DNA of 56,391 nucleotides from Roseateles sp. GTDB taxonomy: Bacteria > Pseudomonadota > Gammaproteobacteria > Burkholderiales > Burkholderiaceae_C. Positions within the stretch are counted from its first letter, which is position 1. Every line of letters starts with the position of its first letter. Positions 34,392 through 42,710 of the stretch are shown here, piece after piece. The stretch covers positions 1 through 56,391 of the forward strand of contig NZ_JAFAGT010000032.1 of NCBI RefSeq assembly GCF_019237615.1, read 5' to 3'. The translations under genes were made by a program, and so were the position numbers. The notes beneath the pieces are model-generated. The model was given only the letters and a program-made list of their open reading frames with translations. It had not been told where the DNA came from and ran no database searches.

Positions 34392-35536
34392 CGCAGCGCC
34401 AGCCCGGCCAGGGCGAGCGCGCACAGCGCGATGGGCAGCAGGCTGGCCCAGTTCATCCATTGCCAGCCGCCGGTCGTGACCAGCGCGCCGGAGGAGAACG
34501 AGGTCAGCGTCATCGTCGCGTAGACGCCGGTGTCCAGCAGGCCCTGCGCACGGGTCTTCTCCTCGGGGCGATAGGCCTGGGTGAACAGCGTGGTGCCGCC
34601 GATGTAGAGGAAGTTCCAGCCCACGCCCAGCAGCAGCAGCGCGCCGAGGAAGTGGTCCAGGTCCTGGCCCGACAGCGCGAAGGCAACGCAGCCCAGGTTG
34701 AGCGCCACGCCCACGGACATCACGGGAAGCACGCCCACGCGCTTGATCAGCGGCCCGGTGAAGAAGCTGGGCACGAACATGCCCAGCACATGCCATTGCA
34801 GCACCCGGCCGGCGTCGCCAAAGGGCAGGCTGCATTGACCCATCGCAATGGGCGTGGCCGCCATCAGCAGGTTCATGACACCGTAACCGAGCGCACTCGC
34901 GGCCAGCGCGACCATGAAGACCGGCTGGCGCAGCAGCTCGGCGCTGGAGCGGCCCCCCGCGCCGGGCGCGGGCCGGGCCAGTGGCGGGAAGTCGATCAGC
35001 GACACCAGCAGCAGGCTCCCCACGGCAACGGCTATCAGCAGCAGATAGGTGCCCGCGAACGGCGCCACGAGCAGGTTCTTGCTGGTGCCGGCCAGCCAGG
35101 GCCCGAGCACCGCGCCCAGACACCCGCCGGCCAGCACCCAGGAGATTGCGGCCTCGCGCTTGTCCGGCGGTACCAGCTCCGTCGCCGCGAAGCGGTAGAG
35201 GGCCGCGTTGGCGTTGTAATAGCCGGCGATCAGCGTCGCGATCACGACGCCCCAGAACTGCTGGTGCAGCACGCTCGACAGCGAGACCGCGCAGCTGGCC
35301 ATGGCCACGAGCAGGCCGATCTGGAAGGCCCGTCGCCGCCCGAAGCGCAGCTGGTGACGGCCCACCCAACGTGCCATCAGTGCGCCGCCGGCCACGTAGG
35401 CGCAGATGGGCAGCGTCGCCATCCATGGCCGCGGTGCCAGCGCCAGCCCCACGAGGCCGTTGATGGCCATGAAGCAGATGTTGTTGGTGAGGAAGAGGCC
35501 CTGGGCCAGGACAAGCAGCGCGAGCTTCTTGTTCAT
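34373..35536 (-). CDS. MFS transporter
   Basis: 387 residues with about 12 hydrophobic helices, in the size range of drug/sugar-type major facilitator proteins. The loop after helix 2 has the charged WVGRHQLRFGRRRAF characteristic of MFS, and a long central Pro/Gly linker (PPLARPAPGAGGR) separates the halves. The substrate is unknown. The ATG at 35536 overlaps the rsmE stop as ATGA, so it is translated from the rsmE message. The fadD-hypothetical-rsmE-MFS run is on one strand with short gaps. Confidence 0.87.
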   Translation of the reverse strand: MNKKLALLVLAQGLFLTNNICFMAINGLVGLALAPRPWMATLPICAYVAGGALMARWVGRHQLRFGRRRAFQIGLLVAMASCAVSLSSVLHQQFWGVVIATLIAGYYNANAALYRFAATELVPPDKREAAISWVLAGGCLGAVLGPWLAGTSKNLLVAPFAGTYLLLIAVAVGSLLLVSLIDFPPLARPAPGAGGRSSAELLRQPVFMVALAASALGYGVMNLLMAATPIAMGQCSLPFGDAGRVLQWHVLGMFVPSFFTGPLIKRVGVLPVMSVGVALNLGCVAFALSGQDLDHFLGALLLLGVGWNFLYIGGTTLFTQAYRPEEKTRAQGLLDTGVYATMTLTSFSSGALVTTGGWQWMNWASLLPIALCALALAGLALRQRRSC

Positions 35537-36249
35537 GTCGTCAGCGAGAGCCAGGACAGCACGGCCAGCGGCGCCGTGTCGGCGCGCAGGATGCGCGGGC
35601 CCAGCGTGATCGCCGCGAAGCCGCGCGCGCGGGCCGCGTCTTCCTCGGCGTCGCTCAGGCCGCCCTCGGGGCCGCTGAGGAAGAGCATGCGTCGCTGCGT
35701 CAAGGGCGCGAGCGGCGTGGCCGCGCGCGGGCTCAGCAGGCCGCGCCATTCATCGGCGCCCGCCTCCGGCAGCGCCGAGAGCCAGGCCGCCAGCGACATG
35801 ACGGGCTCGATGCGCGTGGGCACCGTGCGGCCGCTCTGCTCGGCCGCCGCGATGGCAACGCCCTGCCAGTGGGCGCGCTTCTTGTCGGCACGCTCGCCTG
35901 CAAGGCGCAGCACCGAACGCTCGGCCACCAGCGGTTGCAGCGCCACGGCGCCCAGCTCGGTGGCCTTCTCGACGAGGAAGTCCATGCGGTCGTTGGCCGG
36001 CATGACGATGGCCAGCGTCACGGCGCATGCCAGCTCGCGCTGCGGCTGCTCGGCCAGCAGCAGGTTCACGCGCACCTCGCTGCGGCCCATCGCCGTGACC
36101 TCGGCCTGCCATTCCGGGCCGCTGCCATCGAACAGCGTCAGCGTGTCGCCAGGTTGCATGCGCAGCACCTGCACATGGCGGGCGGCACCGGCGGGCAATG
36201 TGATCTCGCCGGCGGCGGTGAGCGGGGTGTCGACGAAGAAGCGGGGCAA
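35533..36249 (-). CDS. rsmE: 16S rRNA m3U1498 methyltransferase
   Basis: 238 residues. An N-terminal PUA-like part (MPRFFVDTPL, then GAARHVQVLRMQPGDTL) is followed by a SPOUT knot domain with ERSVLRLAGERADKKRAHW, LFLSGPEGGLSDAEED and the C-terminal GPRILRADTAPLAVLSWL. It modifies U1498 of 16S rRNA. The start codon is TTG at 36249; family N termini begin exactly here, and no ATG or GTG fits better. The end is coupled by ATGA to the MFS transporter. Confidence 0.93.
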   Translation of the reverse strand: MPRFFVDTPLTAAGEITLPAGAARHVQVLRMQPGDTLTLFDGSGPEWQAEVTAMGRSEVRVNLLLAEQPQRELACAVTLAIVMPANDRMDFLVEKATELGAVALQPLVAERSVLRLAGERADKKRAHWQGVAIAAAEQSGRTVPTRIEPVMSLAAWLSALPEAGADEWRGLLSPRAATPLAPLTQRRMLFLSGPEGGLSDAEEDAARARGFAAITLGPRILRADTAPLAVLSWLSLTT

Positions 36250-36288
36250 GGCGGCGGGCGGTGGCGGACGGGCCGCCAGTGTCCCAGA

Positions 36289-36777
36289 TCAGCGCAGGCC
36301 CAGCGCGCCGCGCACGGCGGCTGCAGCCGCCGCGCCCTTGGCCTTGTGCACGCGCTCGACGAGCTGCAGCGCCAGCGCCTGCAGGGCCGCCAGGCTGTCG
36401 GCGCGCTCGACCTCCAACGCGAAGTTGTAGCCCTTGAACGGCCCCAGCAGCTTGGTCGCCTCGCCGCTCAGATAGATGTAGAGGGCGGCGCGGTCCAGCA
36501 GCCTGGCACCGTCGGCCACGGCCGCCACCGGCGCAGCAGCCACCGGCGCGGGCCGCGGCGTCTGGCCGCCCATGCCCTGGGGTGCGATCAACCCATGCTG
36601 GCGCAGGGTTTCGAGGTCGGTCTCGGTGGCGCCGGCCACCAGCTGCAGCCACTCGCCCGCCGTCTTGCTGGCATCCAGCACGAGCAGCAGATTGCGCGCC
36701 GTGCGCGACAGCGGCAGGGCCCGCGCCCGGATCTCCGCGCGGCCGGCGTCAGTCTTGGAGTGCAACTGGTCGATCAC
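36289..36777 (-). CDS. Conserved hypothetical protein
   Basis: 162 residues from a GTG at 36777, which has a GAGG site upstream. An N-terminal helical region (ALPLSRTARNLLLVLDAS, DLETLRQHGLI) resembles a small winged-helix or FimV-like fold; a Pro/Ala linker and a helical C-terminal part (SGEATKLLGPFKGYNF, ALQLVERVHKAKG) follow. I believe similar proteins are common in Burkholderiales, but the function is unknown. It lies between fadD and rsmE on one strand. Confidence 0.65.
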   Translation of the reverse strand: MIDQLHSKTDAGRAEIRARALPLSRTARNLLLVLDASKTAGEWLQLVAGATETDLETLRQHGLIAPQGMGGQTPRPAPVAAAPVAAVADGARLLDRAALYIYLSGEATKLLGPFKGYNFALEVERADSLAALQALALQLVERVHKAKGAAAAAAVRGALGLR

Positions 36778-36835
36778 GTTGTCGGGCCTCGCCCACGGGC
36801 GGGATCAGCGCTCGCGGGTCATCGGGGGCAGGCGT

Positions 36836-38509
36836 TCAGCTCTTGTCCCGCAACTCCCTGCGCAGGATCTTGCCGACCGGCGTCTTGGGCAGGTCGGTAC
36901 GGAACTCGATGATCTTGGGACGTTTGTAGCCCGTCAGGTTGGCTTCGCAATAGGCCCGCACGTCCGCCTCCGTGATATTCGGGTCTTTCTTCACGATGAC
37001 GACCTTCACCGCCTCGCCGGCCTTGGCGTCGGGCACGCCGACGGCCGCGCATTCCAGCACGCCGGGCATCTGCGTCAGCACGTCCTCGACCTCGTTCGGA
37101 TAGACGTTGAAACCGCTGACCAGGATCATGTCCTTCTTGCGGTCGACGATCTTGAAATAACCCCGTTCGTCGACGGTGCCGATGTCGCCCGTGCGGAAGT
37201 AGCCGTCGGCCGTCATGACCTTGGCCGTCTCGTCGGGGCGCTGCCAGTAGCCGGCCATGACCTGCGGGCCGCGGATGGCGATCTCGCCGGGCTGACCGCC
37301 CACGGGCAGTTCGTTGCCGTCGTCGTCCAGCAGCTGCAGCTCGGTCAGCGGCATGGGCAGGCCTATGGTGCCGCTGTAGGCGGTGCTGTCGGTCGGGTTG
37401 CAGGTGGCCGACGGCGACGTCTCGGACAGGCCATAACCCTCGACGATGGGGCAGCCAGTCTTCTCCAGCCACAGCTTGGCCGTGGCCTGCTGCACGGCCA
37501 TGCCGCCGCCCACCGAGATGACGAGGCGGCTCCAGTCCACCGTGCCGAAGTCGGCGTGGTTGGCCATGGCCATGAACAGCGTGTTGACGGCCGGGAAGCT
37601 GTGGAAACGGTGCTGGGCCAGCTCCTTGAACATGGCCGGCAGGTCGCGCGGATTCGGGATCAGCACGTTGGCGCCGCCCATGTGCATGGAGAGCATCATG
37701 TTCGTGTTGAAGCCGAAGATGTGATACAGCGGCAGCGCGCAGATGGTGACGACCTGCTCGCCCGCGGGGATCTTCTTGAGCGCAGGCTGGTACCAGGCCT
37801 CGCTTTGCAGGATGTTGGCGACCAGGTTGCGGTGCAGCAGCACCGCGCCCTTGGACACGCCGGTGGTGCCGCCGGTGTACTGCAGCACGGCGATGTCGTC
37901 CGGGCCCAGCCTGGGCGGCTGGTAGGTCAGGACGCGGCCCTTGGCCAGCGCGTCGTTGAAGCGCACGGCGCCCGGCAGCTCGAAGGCCGGCACCATCTTC
38001 TTCACCTTGCGCACGACGTAGTTGACGAGCAGGCCCTTGAGGCCAAGCATGTCGCCCATCGCGGCCAGGATGACGTGCTTGGTGGGCACGCTGCGTATGA
38101 CCTGCTGCAGCACCGAGGCGAAGTTCTCGATGATGACGATGGCCTTGGCGCCCGAGTCCTTGAGCTGGTGCTCCAGCTCGCGCGGCGTGTACAGCGGGTT
38201 CACGTTGACGACCACGTAGCCCGCGCGCAGCACGGCGGCCACCACCACCGGGTACTGGAACAGGTTGGGCATCATGATGGCGACGCGGTCGCCCTTCTCA
38301 AGGCCCAGGCTCTGCAGGTAGGCGGCGAAGGCGCGCGAGGCCTCGTCCACCTGCGCGAAGCTGACGCTCTTGCCCATCATCAGATAGGCGGGCTTGGCGG
38401 CGTTCTTCTTGAACGACGTGTCCAGCAGATCGACCAGGCTGGGATAGAGCGACAGATCGATGTCGCGCGGCACGGCGGCCGGGTAATGCTTCAGCCAGAT
38501 CGGCTCCAT
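36836..38509 (-). CDS. fadD: Long-chain fatty acid-CoA ligase
   Basis: 557 residues, close to E. coli FadD (561). Adenylate-forming enzyme motifs are intact: YTGGTTGVSKGAVL (P-loop), EGYGLSETSPSAT, YFRTGDIG and the hinge KIVDRKKDMILVSGFNVYP, with the late catalytic Lys in KTPVGKILRREL. It activates fatty acids with ATP and CoA at the inner membrane. Two ATGs lie 6 bases apart; GGAG is 8 bases from the second, which I chose (38509). First gene of a run with a hypothetical gene, rsmE and an MFS transporter. Confidence 0.95.
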   Translation of the reverse strand: MEPIWLKHYPAAVPRDIDLSLYPSLVDLLDTSFKKNAAKPAYLMMGKSVSFAQVDEASRAFAAYLQSLGLEKGDRVAIMMPNLFQYPVVVAAVLRAGYVVVNVNPLYTPRELEHQLKDSGAKAIVIIENFASVLQQVIRSVPTKHVILAAMGDMLGLKGLLVNYVVRKVKKMVPAFELPGAVRFNDALAKGRVLTYQPPRLGPDDIAVLQYTGGTTGVSKGAVLLHRNLVANILQSEAWYQPALKKIPAGEQVVTICALPLYHIFGFNTNMMLSMHMGGANVLIPNPRDLPAMFKELAQHRFHSFPAVNTLFMAMANHADFGTVDWSRLVISVGGGMAVQQATAKLWLEKTGCPIVEGYGLSETSPSATCNPTDSTAYSGTIGLPMPLTELQLLDDDGNELPVGGQPGEIAIRGPQVMAGYWQRPDETAKVMTADGYFRTGDIGTVDERGYFKIVDRKKDMILVSGFNVYPNEVEDVLTQMPGVLECAAVGVPDAKAGEAVKVVIVKKDPNITEADVRAYCEANLTGYKRPKIIEFRTDLPKTPVGKILRRELRDKS

Positions 38510-38699
38510 GGCCATGTCTCCTTCTTGGTTGGCGCCGATTCTGACCGATGGCTGACAACGCACCGATCAGGGGATTCGATAGCGCACTCTAGAGGTGCCA
38601 GCGCAGGACCGTGCAGGGACGCTTCGCCGGGAGTCCAGGACGGGCGGGGCGCCAGGAAGGCCCTCCTCGACACCTGCAGTGCAGTGGCCGCTGCCCGTG

Positions 38700-38890
38700 G
38701 AGGCCGTGGCCGGCGACCTCCCGCAGCCAGCTGCGCGGCTCGAAGTCGGTCAGCAGTTTCAATGCGGTCGGGAAGCCGCATCGCAGCCACCGCGCAGCGC
38801 GCGGTGCCGAGACGCCGGGCTGCATGAGGAGCTGCTCCAGCAAGGCCCGAACGCAAAGGCGTGGTCGGCCATGCGGCAGCTCAGGAGCCT
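38700..38890 (-). pseudogene. Possible remnant of a Fic-type protein C-terminal domain
   Basis: In the 469-base gap between fadD and pntB, a minus-strand frame contains LLEQLLMQPGVSAPRAARWL, FPTALKLLTDFE and LREVAGH, which resembles the winged helix at the end of Fic/DUF4172-type proteins (VSxPTAxxLLxxLExxGLLREVTG). The Fic catalytic core (HPFxxGNGR) is absent and the match fades after it, so this would be a fragment. The rest of the gap holds no recognised gene. Confidence 0.3.
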
Positions 38891-38923
38891 TGAACAAGCG
38901 GGCCGGATCAGGCCTCATGCCCG

Positions 38924-38954
38924 ATCAGCCAGCTTGACCAGCAGGCTGGCTGAT
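38924..38954 (-). terminator. Hairpin downstream of pntB
   Basis: A perfect 10-bp stem (ATCAGCCAGC and its complement, 11-base loop) begins about 25 bases after the pntB stop. There is no T tract on the minus strand, so it may stabilise the 3' end or aid rho-dependent termination rather than act as a standard intrinsic terminator. Confidence 0.4.
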
Positions 38955-38978
38955 GCTGCCGCCTTGTCAAGGGCCAGG

Positions 38979-40403
38979 CTACTCCACCGCCTTGAGCATG
39001 TCCTCCACGACCTTCTTCGCGTCGCCGAACACCATCATGGTCTTGTCCATGTAGAACAGCTCGTTGTCCAGGCCCGCATAGCCCGCGGCCATGGAGCGCT
39101 TGTTGACGATGACGGTCTTGGCCTTGTGCGCCTCCAGGATGGGCATGCCGAAGATGGGGCTGCCCTTCACATGCGCGGCCGGATTCACGACGTCGTTGGC
39201 GCCCAGGATGATGGCCACGTCGGCCTGCGCGAACTCGGCGTTGATGTCCTCCATCTCGAACACCTGGTCGTAGGGCACCTCGGCCTCGGCCAGCAGCACG
39301 TTCATGTGGCCGGGCATGCGGCCGGCGACGGGATGGATGGCGTATTTCACCGTCACGCCCTTCTCGGTCAGCTTGGCGGCCAGCTCCTTGACCGCATGCT
39401 GGGCGCGCGCCACCGCGAGGCCATAGCCAGGCACGATGATGACGGTCTCGGCATTGCCCATCACGAAGGCCGCGTCGTCGGCGCTGCCGCTCTTCACGTT
39501 GCGCTGCTGCGCAGCCCCTGCCGCCGGGCCGCCGGCTTCGCCGCCGAAGCCGCCCAGGATCACGTTGAAGAACGAGCGGTTCATCGCCTTGCACATGATG
39601 TAGCTCAGGATCGCGCCCGAGCTGCCCACCAGCGAACCGGCGATGATCAGCATCGCGTTGTTCAGCGAGAAGCCTATGCCCGCGGCCGCCCAGCCGGAGT
39701 AGCTGTTCAACATGGACACGACCACGGGCATGTCGGCCCCGCCGATGGGGATGATCAGCGTCACGCCCAGCACGAAGCCCAGCGCCACGACCAGCCAGAA
39801 GTCCATCGCGCTCTGGCTGTGCCAGAAGCCGAAGATGAAGAAGACGGCCGCCAGGCCCAGCGCCAGGTTGACCCAGTGCTGACCGGCGAACTGCACTGGC
39901 GCGCCCTGGAAGAGGCGGAACTTGCTCCTGCCCGACAGCTTGCCCCAGGCGATGACCGAGCCGGTGAACGTGATGGCACCGATGAAGGCACCGAGTGCGA
40001 GCTCGATGCGGTTGCCTGGCGGGATCTGGTGGCCGCCGAACGGCGCGATGCCGAAGGCCGAGGGCTCGGCCGCCGCGGCGATCGCGATGGCGACGGCCGC
40101 CAGGCCGATCATGCTGTGGAAGAAGGCCACCAGCTCGGGCATCTTGGTCATCTCGACCGTCTTGGCCCGCCAGGCGCCGTAGCCGCCGCCGACGACGAGG
40201 CCGACGAGCACCCAGAGCAGGCCTGCCCCCGAGCCGGCCAGCTTGACGATCAGGGCCGCCGTCGTCAGCACGGCGATGGTCATGCCGGCCATGCCGAACA
40301 GATTGCCGCGTATGGACGTCGTGGGATGCGACAGGCCCTTGAGCGCCTGGATGAAGCAGACGCTCGCGACGAGGTAGAGCAGCGTGACGAGATTGAGGCT
40401 CAT
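38979..40403 (-). CDS. pntB: NAD(P) transhydrogenase subunit beta
   Basis: 474 residues. The first 260 or so form about nine membrane helices of the proton channel. The soluble NADPH-binding domain III follows a Gly/Ala linker (GGEAGGPAAGAAQQ) and contains VIIVPGYGLAVARAQ and GANDVVNPAA. With PntA it couples proton entry to hydride transfer from NADH to NADP+. The ATG at 40403 overlaps the stop of a small upstream gene by ATGA. Last gene of the operon. Confidence 0.96.
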   Translation of the reverse strand: MSLNLVTLLYLVASVCFIQALKGLSHPTTSIRGNLFGMAGMTIAVLTTAALIVKLAGSGAGLLWVLVGLVVGGGYGAWRAKTVEMTKMPELVAFFHSMIGLAAVAIAIAAAAEPSAFGIAPFGGHQIPPGNRIELALGAFIGAITFTGSVIAWGKLSGRSKFRLFQGAPVQFAGQHWVNLALGLAAVFFIFGFWHSQSAMDFWLVVALGFVLGVTLIIPIGGADMPVVVSMLNSYSGWAAAGIGFSLNNAMLIIAGSLVGSSGAILSYIMCKAMNRSFFNVILGGFGGEAGGPAAGAAQQRNVKSGSADDAAFVMGNAETVIIVPGYGLAVARAQHAVKELAAKLTEKGVTVKYAIHPVAGRMPGHMNVLLAEAEVPYDQVFEMEDINAEFAQADVAIILGANDVVNPAAHVKGSPIFGMPILEAHKAKTVIVNKRSMAAGYAGLDNELFYMDKTMMVFGDAKKVVEDMLKAVE

Positions 40404-40618
40404 GCTTGCTCCCCGTGCGAGTCCAGGAGCCGCCGCATTGCCCCGCGACGCACCCAGCCGAGCAGCCCCCAGACGCACAGAGCCGCGGCTGCCACGCCGG
40501 CGAGCCAATGCACCTCATGGCCGACGGTGATCCCCGCGAGCGAGGCCAGCACCAGGCCTTCGACTGCGATCCAGACCAACAGCTTGGCCTCCAACCGACG
40601 TGTCCTCAGCTGAGTCAT
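40400..40618 (-). CDS. Two-helix membrane microprotein in the pnt operon
   Basis: 72 residues (73 if a GTG one codon earlier is used). A basic N terminus (TQLRTRRLEAK) precedes two predicted helices, about 14-30 (LLVWIAVEGLVLASLAG) and 38-56 (HWLAGVAAAALCVWGLLGW), then a basic tail WVRRGAMRRL. Both ends are interlocked with the operon: its start overlaps the pntAb stop (TGATG or GTGA) and its stop overlaps the pntB start as ATGA. I do not recognise a family. Position suggests a subunit or assembly factor of the transhydrogenase, or a translation coupler. Function unproven. Confidence 0.7.
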   Translation of the reverse strand: MTQLRTRRLEAKLLVWIAVEGLVLASLAGITVGHEVHWLAGVAAAALCVWGLLGWVRRGAMRRLLDSHGEQA

Positions 40619-40935
40619 CACGCACCCTCCTTCTTCGCCGCGCCCTTGTCCTTCTTCTTGAACATCTCCAGCATGCGCCTCGTCACGAGGAAGCCGCCGA
40701 AGATGTTGACCGCCGCCAGCGCCACGGCCAGCACGCCCATGCCCTTGGCGAACGGCGTCTCGGTCAGCGCCGCGGCCAGCATGGCGCCGACGATGACGAT
40801 GGCCGAGATCGCGTTGGTCACGGCCATCAGCGGCGTGTGCAGCGCTGGCGTCACCGTCCAGACGACGTGGTAGCCCACGTAGATGGCCAGCACGAAGATG
40901 ATCAGGTTGATGATGGTGTGGTCGACGATTTCCAT
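40618..40935 (-). CDS. pntAb: NAD(P) transhydrogenase subunit PntAb
   Basis: 105 residues, mostly three hydrophobic helices: IINLIIFVLAIYVGYHVVW, the ISAIVIVGAMLAAAL stretch and VLAVALAAVNIFGGFLVTRR. This is the membrane part of the alpha subunit encoded separately, as in Rhodospirillum. The ATG at 40935 is preferred over a TTG at 40944 that overlaps the pntAa stop; family proteins begin close to the MEIV sequence. The C terminus is Lys-rich (FKKKDKGAAKKE). Confidence 0.93.
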   Translation of the reverse strand: MEIVDHTIINLIIFVLAIYVGYHVVWTVTPALHTPLMAVTNAISAIVIVGAMLAAALTETPFAKGMGVLAVALAAVNIFGGFLVTRRMLEMFKKKDKGAAKKEGA

Positions 40936-40940
40936 GGTGC

Positions 40941-42056
40941 TCAAGCCCTCGTCACTTGTCCGTCTTGGGTCACGCGGCAGGCCGCGACGATGTCGTCATC
41001 CAGCGGCACGTGAAAGCCGCCCTCCTGGGTGATGACGAGCTTCATGAAGTCCAGCACGTTGCGCGCGTACAGCGCCGACGCATCGGCCGCCACCAGCGCC
41101 GGCAGGTTGGTCTCGCCGACGATGACGACGCCGTGCTTGGTCACGGTCCTGCCGGCCTCCGTCAGCGGGCAGTTGCCGCCCGCCGGCGCCGCGATGTCGA
41201 CGATGACCGAGCCCGGCTTCATGGCCTTGACCATCTCCTCGGTCACCAGCACCGGCGCGGCACGGCCGGGGATCAACGCCGTCGTGATGACGATGTCGGC
41301 GGCGGCGACGCGCTTGGCCACCTCGGCCTTCTGCCGGTCCAGCCAGCTCTGCGGCATGGGCCGCGCATAGCCGCCCACGCCCTCGGCCGCCTCCTTCTCC
41401 TCGGCCGTCTCGTAGGGCACGTCGATGAACTTGGCGCCCAGCGACTCGACCTGCTCCTTCACCGACGGCCGCACGTCGCTGGCCTCGATGACGGCGCCCA
41501 GGCGCTTGGCCGTCGCGATGGCCTGCAGGCCCGCAACGCCCACGCCGAGCACGACGACGCGCGCCGCCTTCACGGTGCCGGCCGCCGTCATCAGCATGGG
41601 GAAGAAGCGCTGGTAGCGGTCGGCCGCGATCATGACGGCCTTGTAGCCGGCGATATTGGCCTGGCTGGACAGCACGTCCATGCTCTGGGCTCGCGTCGTG
41701 CGCGGCGCCGCCTCCAGCGCGAAGCCCGTCAGGCCCGCCGCGGCCATGGCCTGCAGGCCATCGCGGTCGAAGGGGTTGAGCATGCCCACCAGTGCCGTGC
41801 CCCGCTTCATCAGCGGCAGCTCGTCGGCGCCCGGTGCGCGCACCTTCAGCACCATCTCGGCGCCCAGCGCCGCAGCCTGGTCGACGATCTCGCAGCCCAC
41901 GGCCTCGTAGGCAGCATCTGTGGCGCTGGCCGCGACGCCGGCGCCCGACTCGATGCGCAACACATGGCCCTGGGCCTTGAGCTTCTTGGCCGTCTCTGGC
42001 GTGACGGCCACGCGGGTTTCTCCGGCCGCGCGTTCGCGCGGGACGCCGATCTGCAT
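40941..42056 (-). CDS. pntAa: NAD(P) transhydrogenase subunit PntAa
   Basis: 371 residues, soluble NADH-binding domain I related to alanine dehydrogenase. Features include MQIGVPRERAAGETRVA at the N terminus, SSQANIAGYKAV, the Rossmann loop VVVLGVGVAGLQAIATA, VIEASDVRPSVKEQV and the C-terminal IPGRAAPVLV. It passes hydride from NADH to NADP+ held by PntB. AAGGAGA lies 4 bases before the ATG at 42056. First gene of pntAa-pntAb-microprotein-pntB; an 84-base divergent gap separates it from the NUDIX gene. Confidence 0.96.
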   Translation of the reverse strand: MQIGVPRERAAGETRVAVTPETAKKLKAQGHVLRIESGAGVAASATDAAYEAVGCEIVDQAAALGAEMVLKVRAPGADELPLMKRGTALVGMLNPFDRDGLQAMAAAGLTGFALEAAPRTTRAQSMDVLSSQANIAGYKAVMIAADRYQRFFPMLMTAAGTVKAARVVVLGVGVAGLQAIATAKRLGAVIEASDVRPSVKEQVESLGAKFIDVPYETAEEKEAAEGVGGYARPMPQSWLDRQKAEVAKRVAAADIVITTALIPGRAAPVLVTEEMVKAMKPGSVIVDIAAPAGGNCPLTEAGRTVTKHGVVIVGETNLPALVAADASALYARNVLDFMKLVITQEGGFHVPLDDDIVAACRVTQDGQVTRA

Positions 42057-42139
42057 GGAATCTCCTTGCGGTCAGGGGTGCGCGGCAGCTTACACAATGC
42101 CCGTGTCCGCCCGCTTCGGGAATTCGAGAGGAAGTCTTG

Positions 42140-42706
42140 ATGGAGAGATTCCGCCCCAGCGTCACCGTCGCCGCCGTCATCGCGCAGGCCGGGCGCTATC
42201 TGCTGGTCGAGGAGGAGACACCCGAGGGCCTGATGCTGAACAACCCGGCCGGCCATCTGAAGCAGGGCGAAAGCCCCGTCGAGGCCGTCGTGCGCGAGGC
42301 GCTGGAGGAGACGGCACGCCACTTTGTGCCCGAGGCCTTCCTGGGCGTCTACCTGGCCCGCTTCGTGCGGCCGGCACGACCTGCGGGCCCCCAGGCGGCG
42401 AGTACGCCGCCGTCCCCCGAGCGAGATTGCCCCCTTGGGAGCGGCCCGGCGGGGGTGGGCGAGGACGTGACCTATGTGCGCCTTGCCTTCAGCGGTGCCG
42501 TCGGCGAGGCCATCGCCGGCCGGGCGCTGGACCAGGGCATACGCCGCACCCTGTGGATGAGCGAGGCGGAACTGGCCGCCTGCGCCGACCGCCACCGCAG
42601 CCCGCTGGTGTTGCAATGCGTGCGTGACCACGCCGCCGGCCGACGCCTGCCACTGGATACAGTCTCCGCCCATCCCTCGCTGGCCCGGCCCTTGGTCAAG
42701 ACTTGA
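42140..42706 (+). CDS. NUDIX hydrolase (NudJ-like) with internal insertion
   Basis: 188 residues. The Nudix box is seen as GHLKQGESPVEAVVREALEE (Gx5Ex7REUxEExGU type), preceded by MLNNPAGH, as in phosphatase/pyrophosphohydrolase NudJ. After residue 80 an extra Pro/Gly-rich segment of about 26 residues interrupts the beta strands where relatives have a short loop; it is encoded by a GC-rich hairpin-containing sequence. The frame is kept, so the protein may still work. GAGGAAG precedes the ATG at 42140. mnmA lies three genes downstream; nudJ is next to mnmA in many proteobacteria. Confidence 0.85.
   Translation: MERFRPSVTVAAVIAQAGRYLLVEEETPEGLMLNNPAGHLKQGESPVEAVVREALEETARHFVPEAFLGVYLARFVRPARPAGPQAASTPPSPERDCPLGSGPAGVGEDVTYVRLAFSGAVGEAIAGRALDQGIRRTLWMSEAELAACADRHRSPLVLQCVRDHAAGRRLPLDTVSAHPSLARPLVKT
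42385..42462 (+). repeat. GC-rich hairpin repeat inserted in the NUDIX gene
   Basis: About 78 bases that read as low-complexity Pro/Gly/Ala residues inside a conserved protein. It contains a perfect 7-bp hairpin (GGCGGCG, loop AGTA, CGCCGCC at 42394-42411) and opposed C5 and G5 tracts. It resembles short intergenic palindromic repeats of Burkholderiales genomes that usually stay outside genes. The boundaries are approximate, set by where NudJ similarity is lost and regained. Confidence 0.45.
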
Positions 42707-42710
42707 CACC

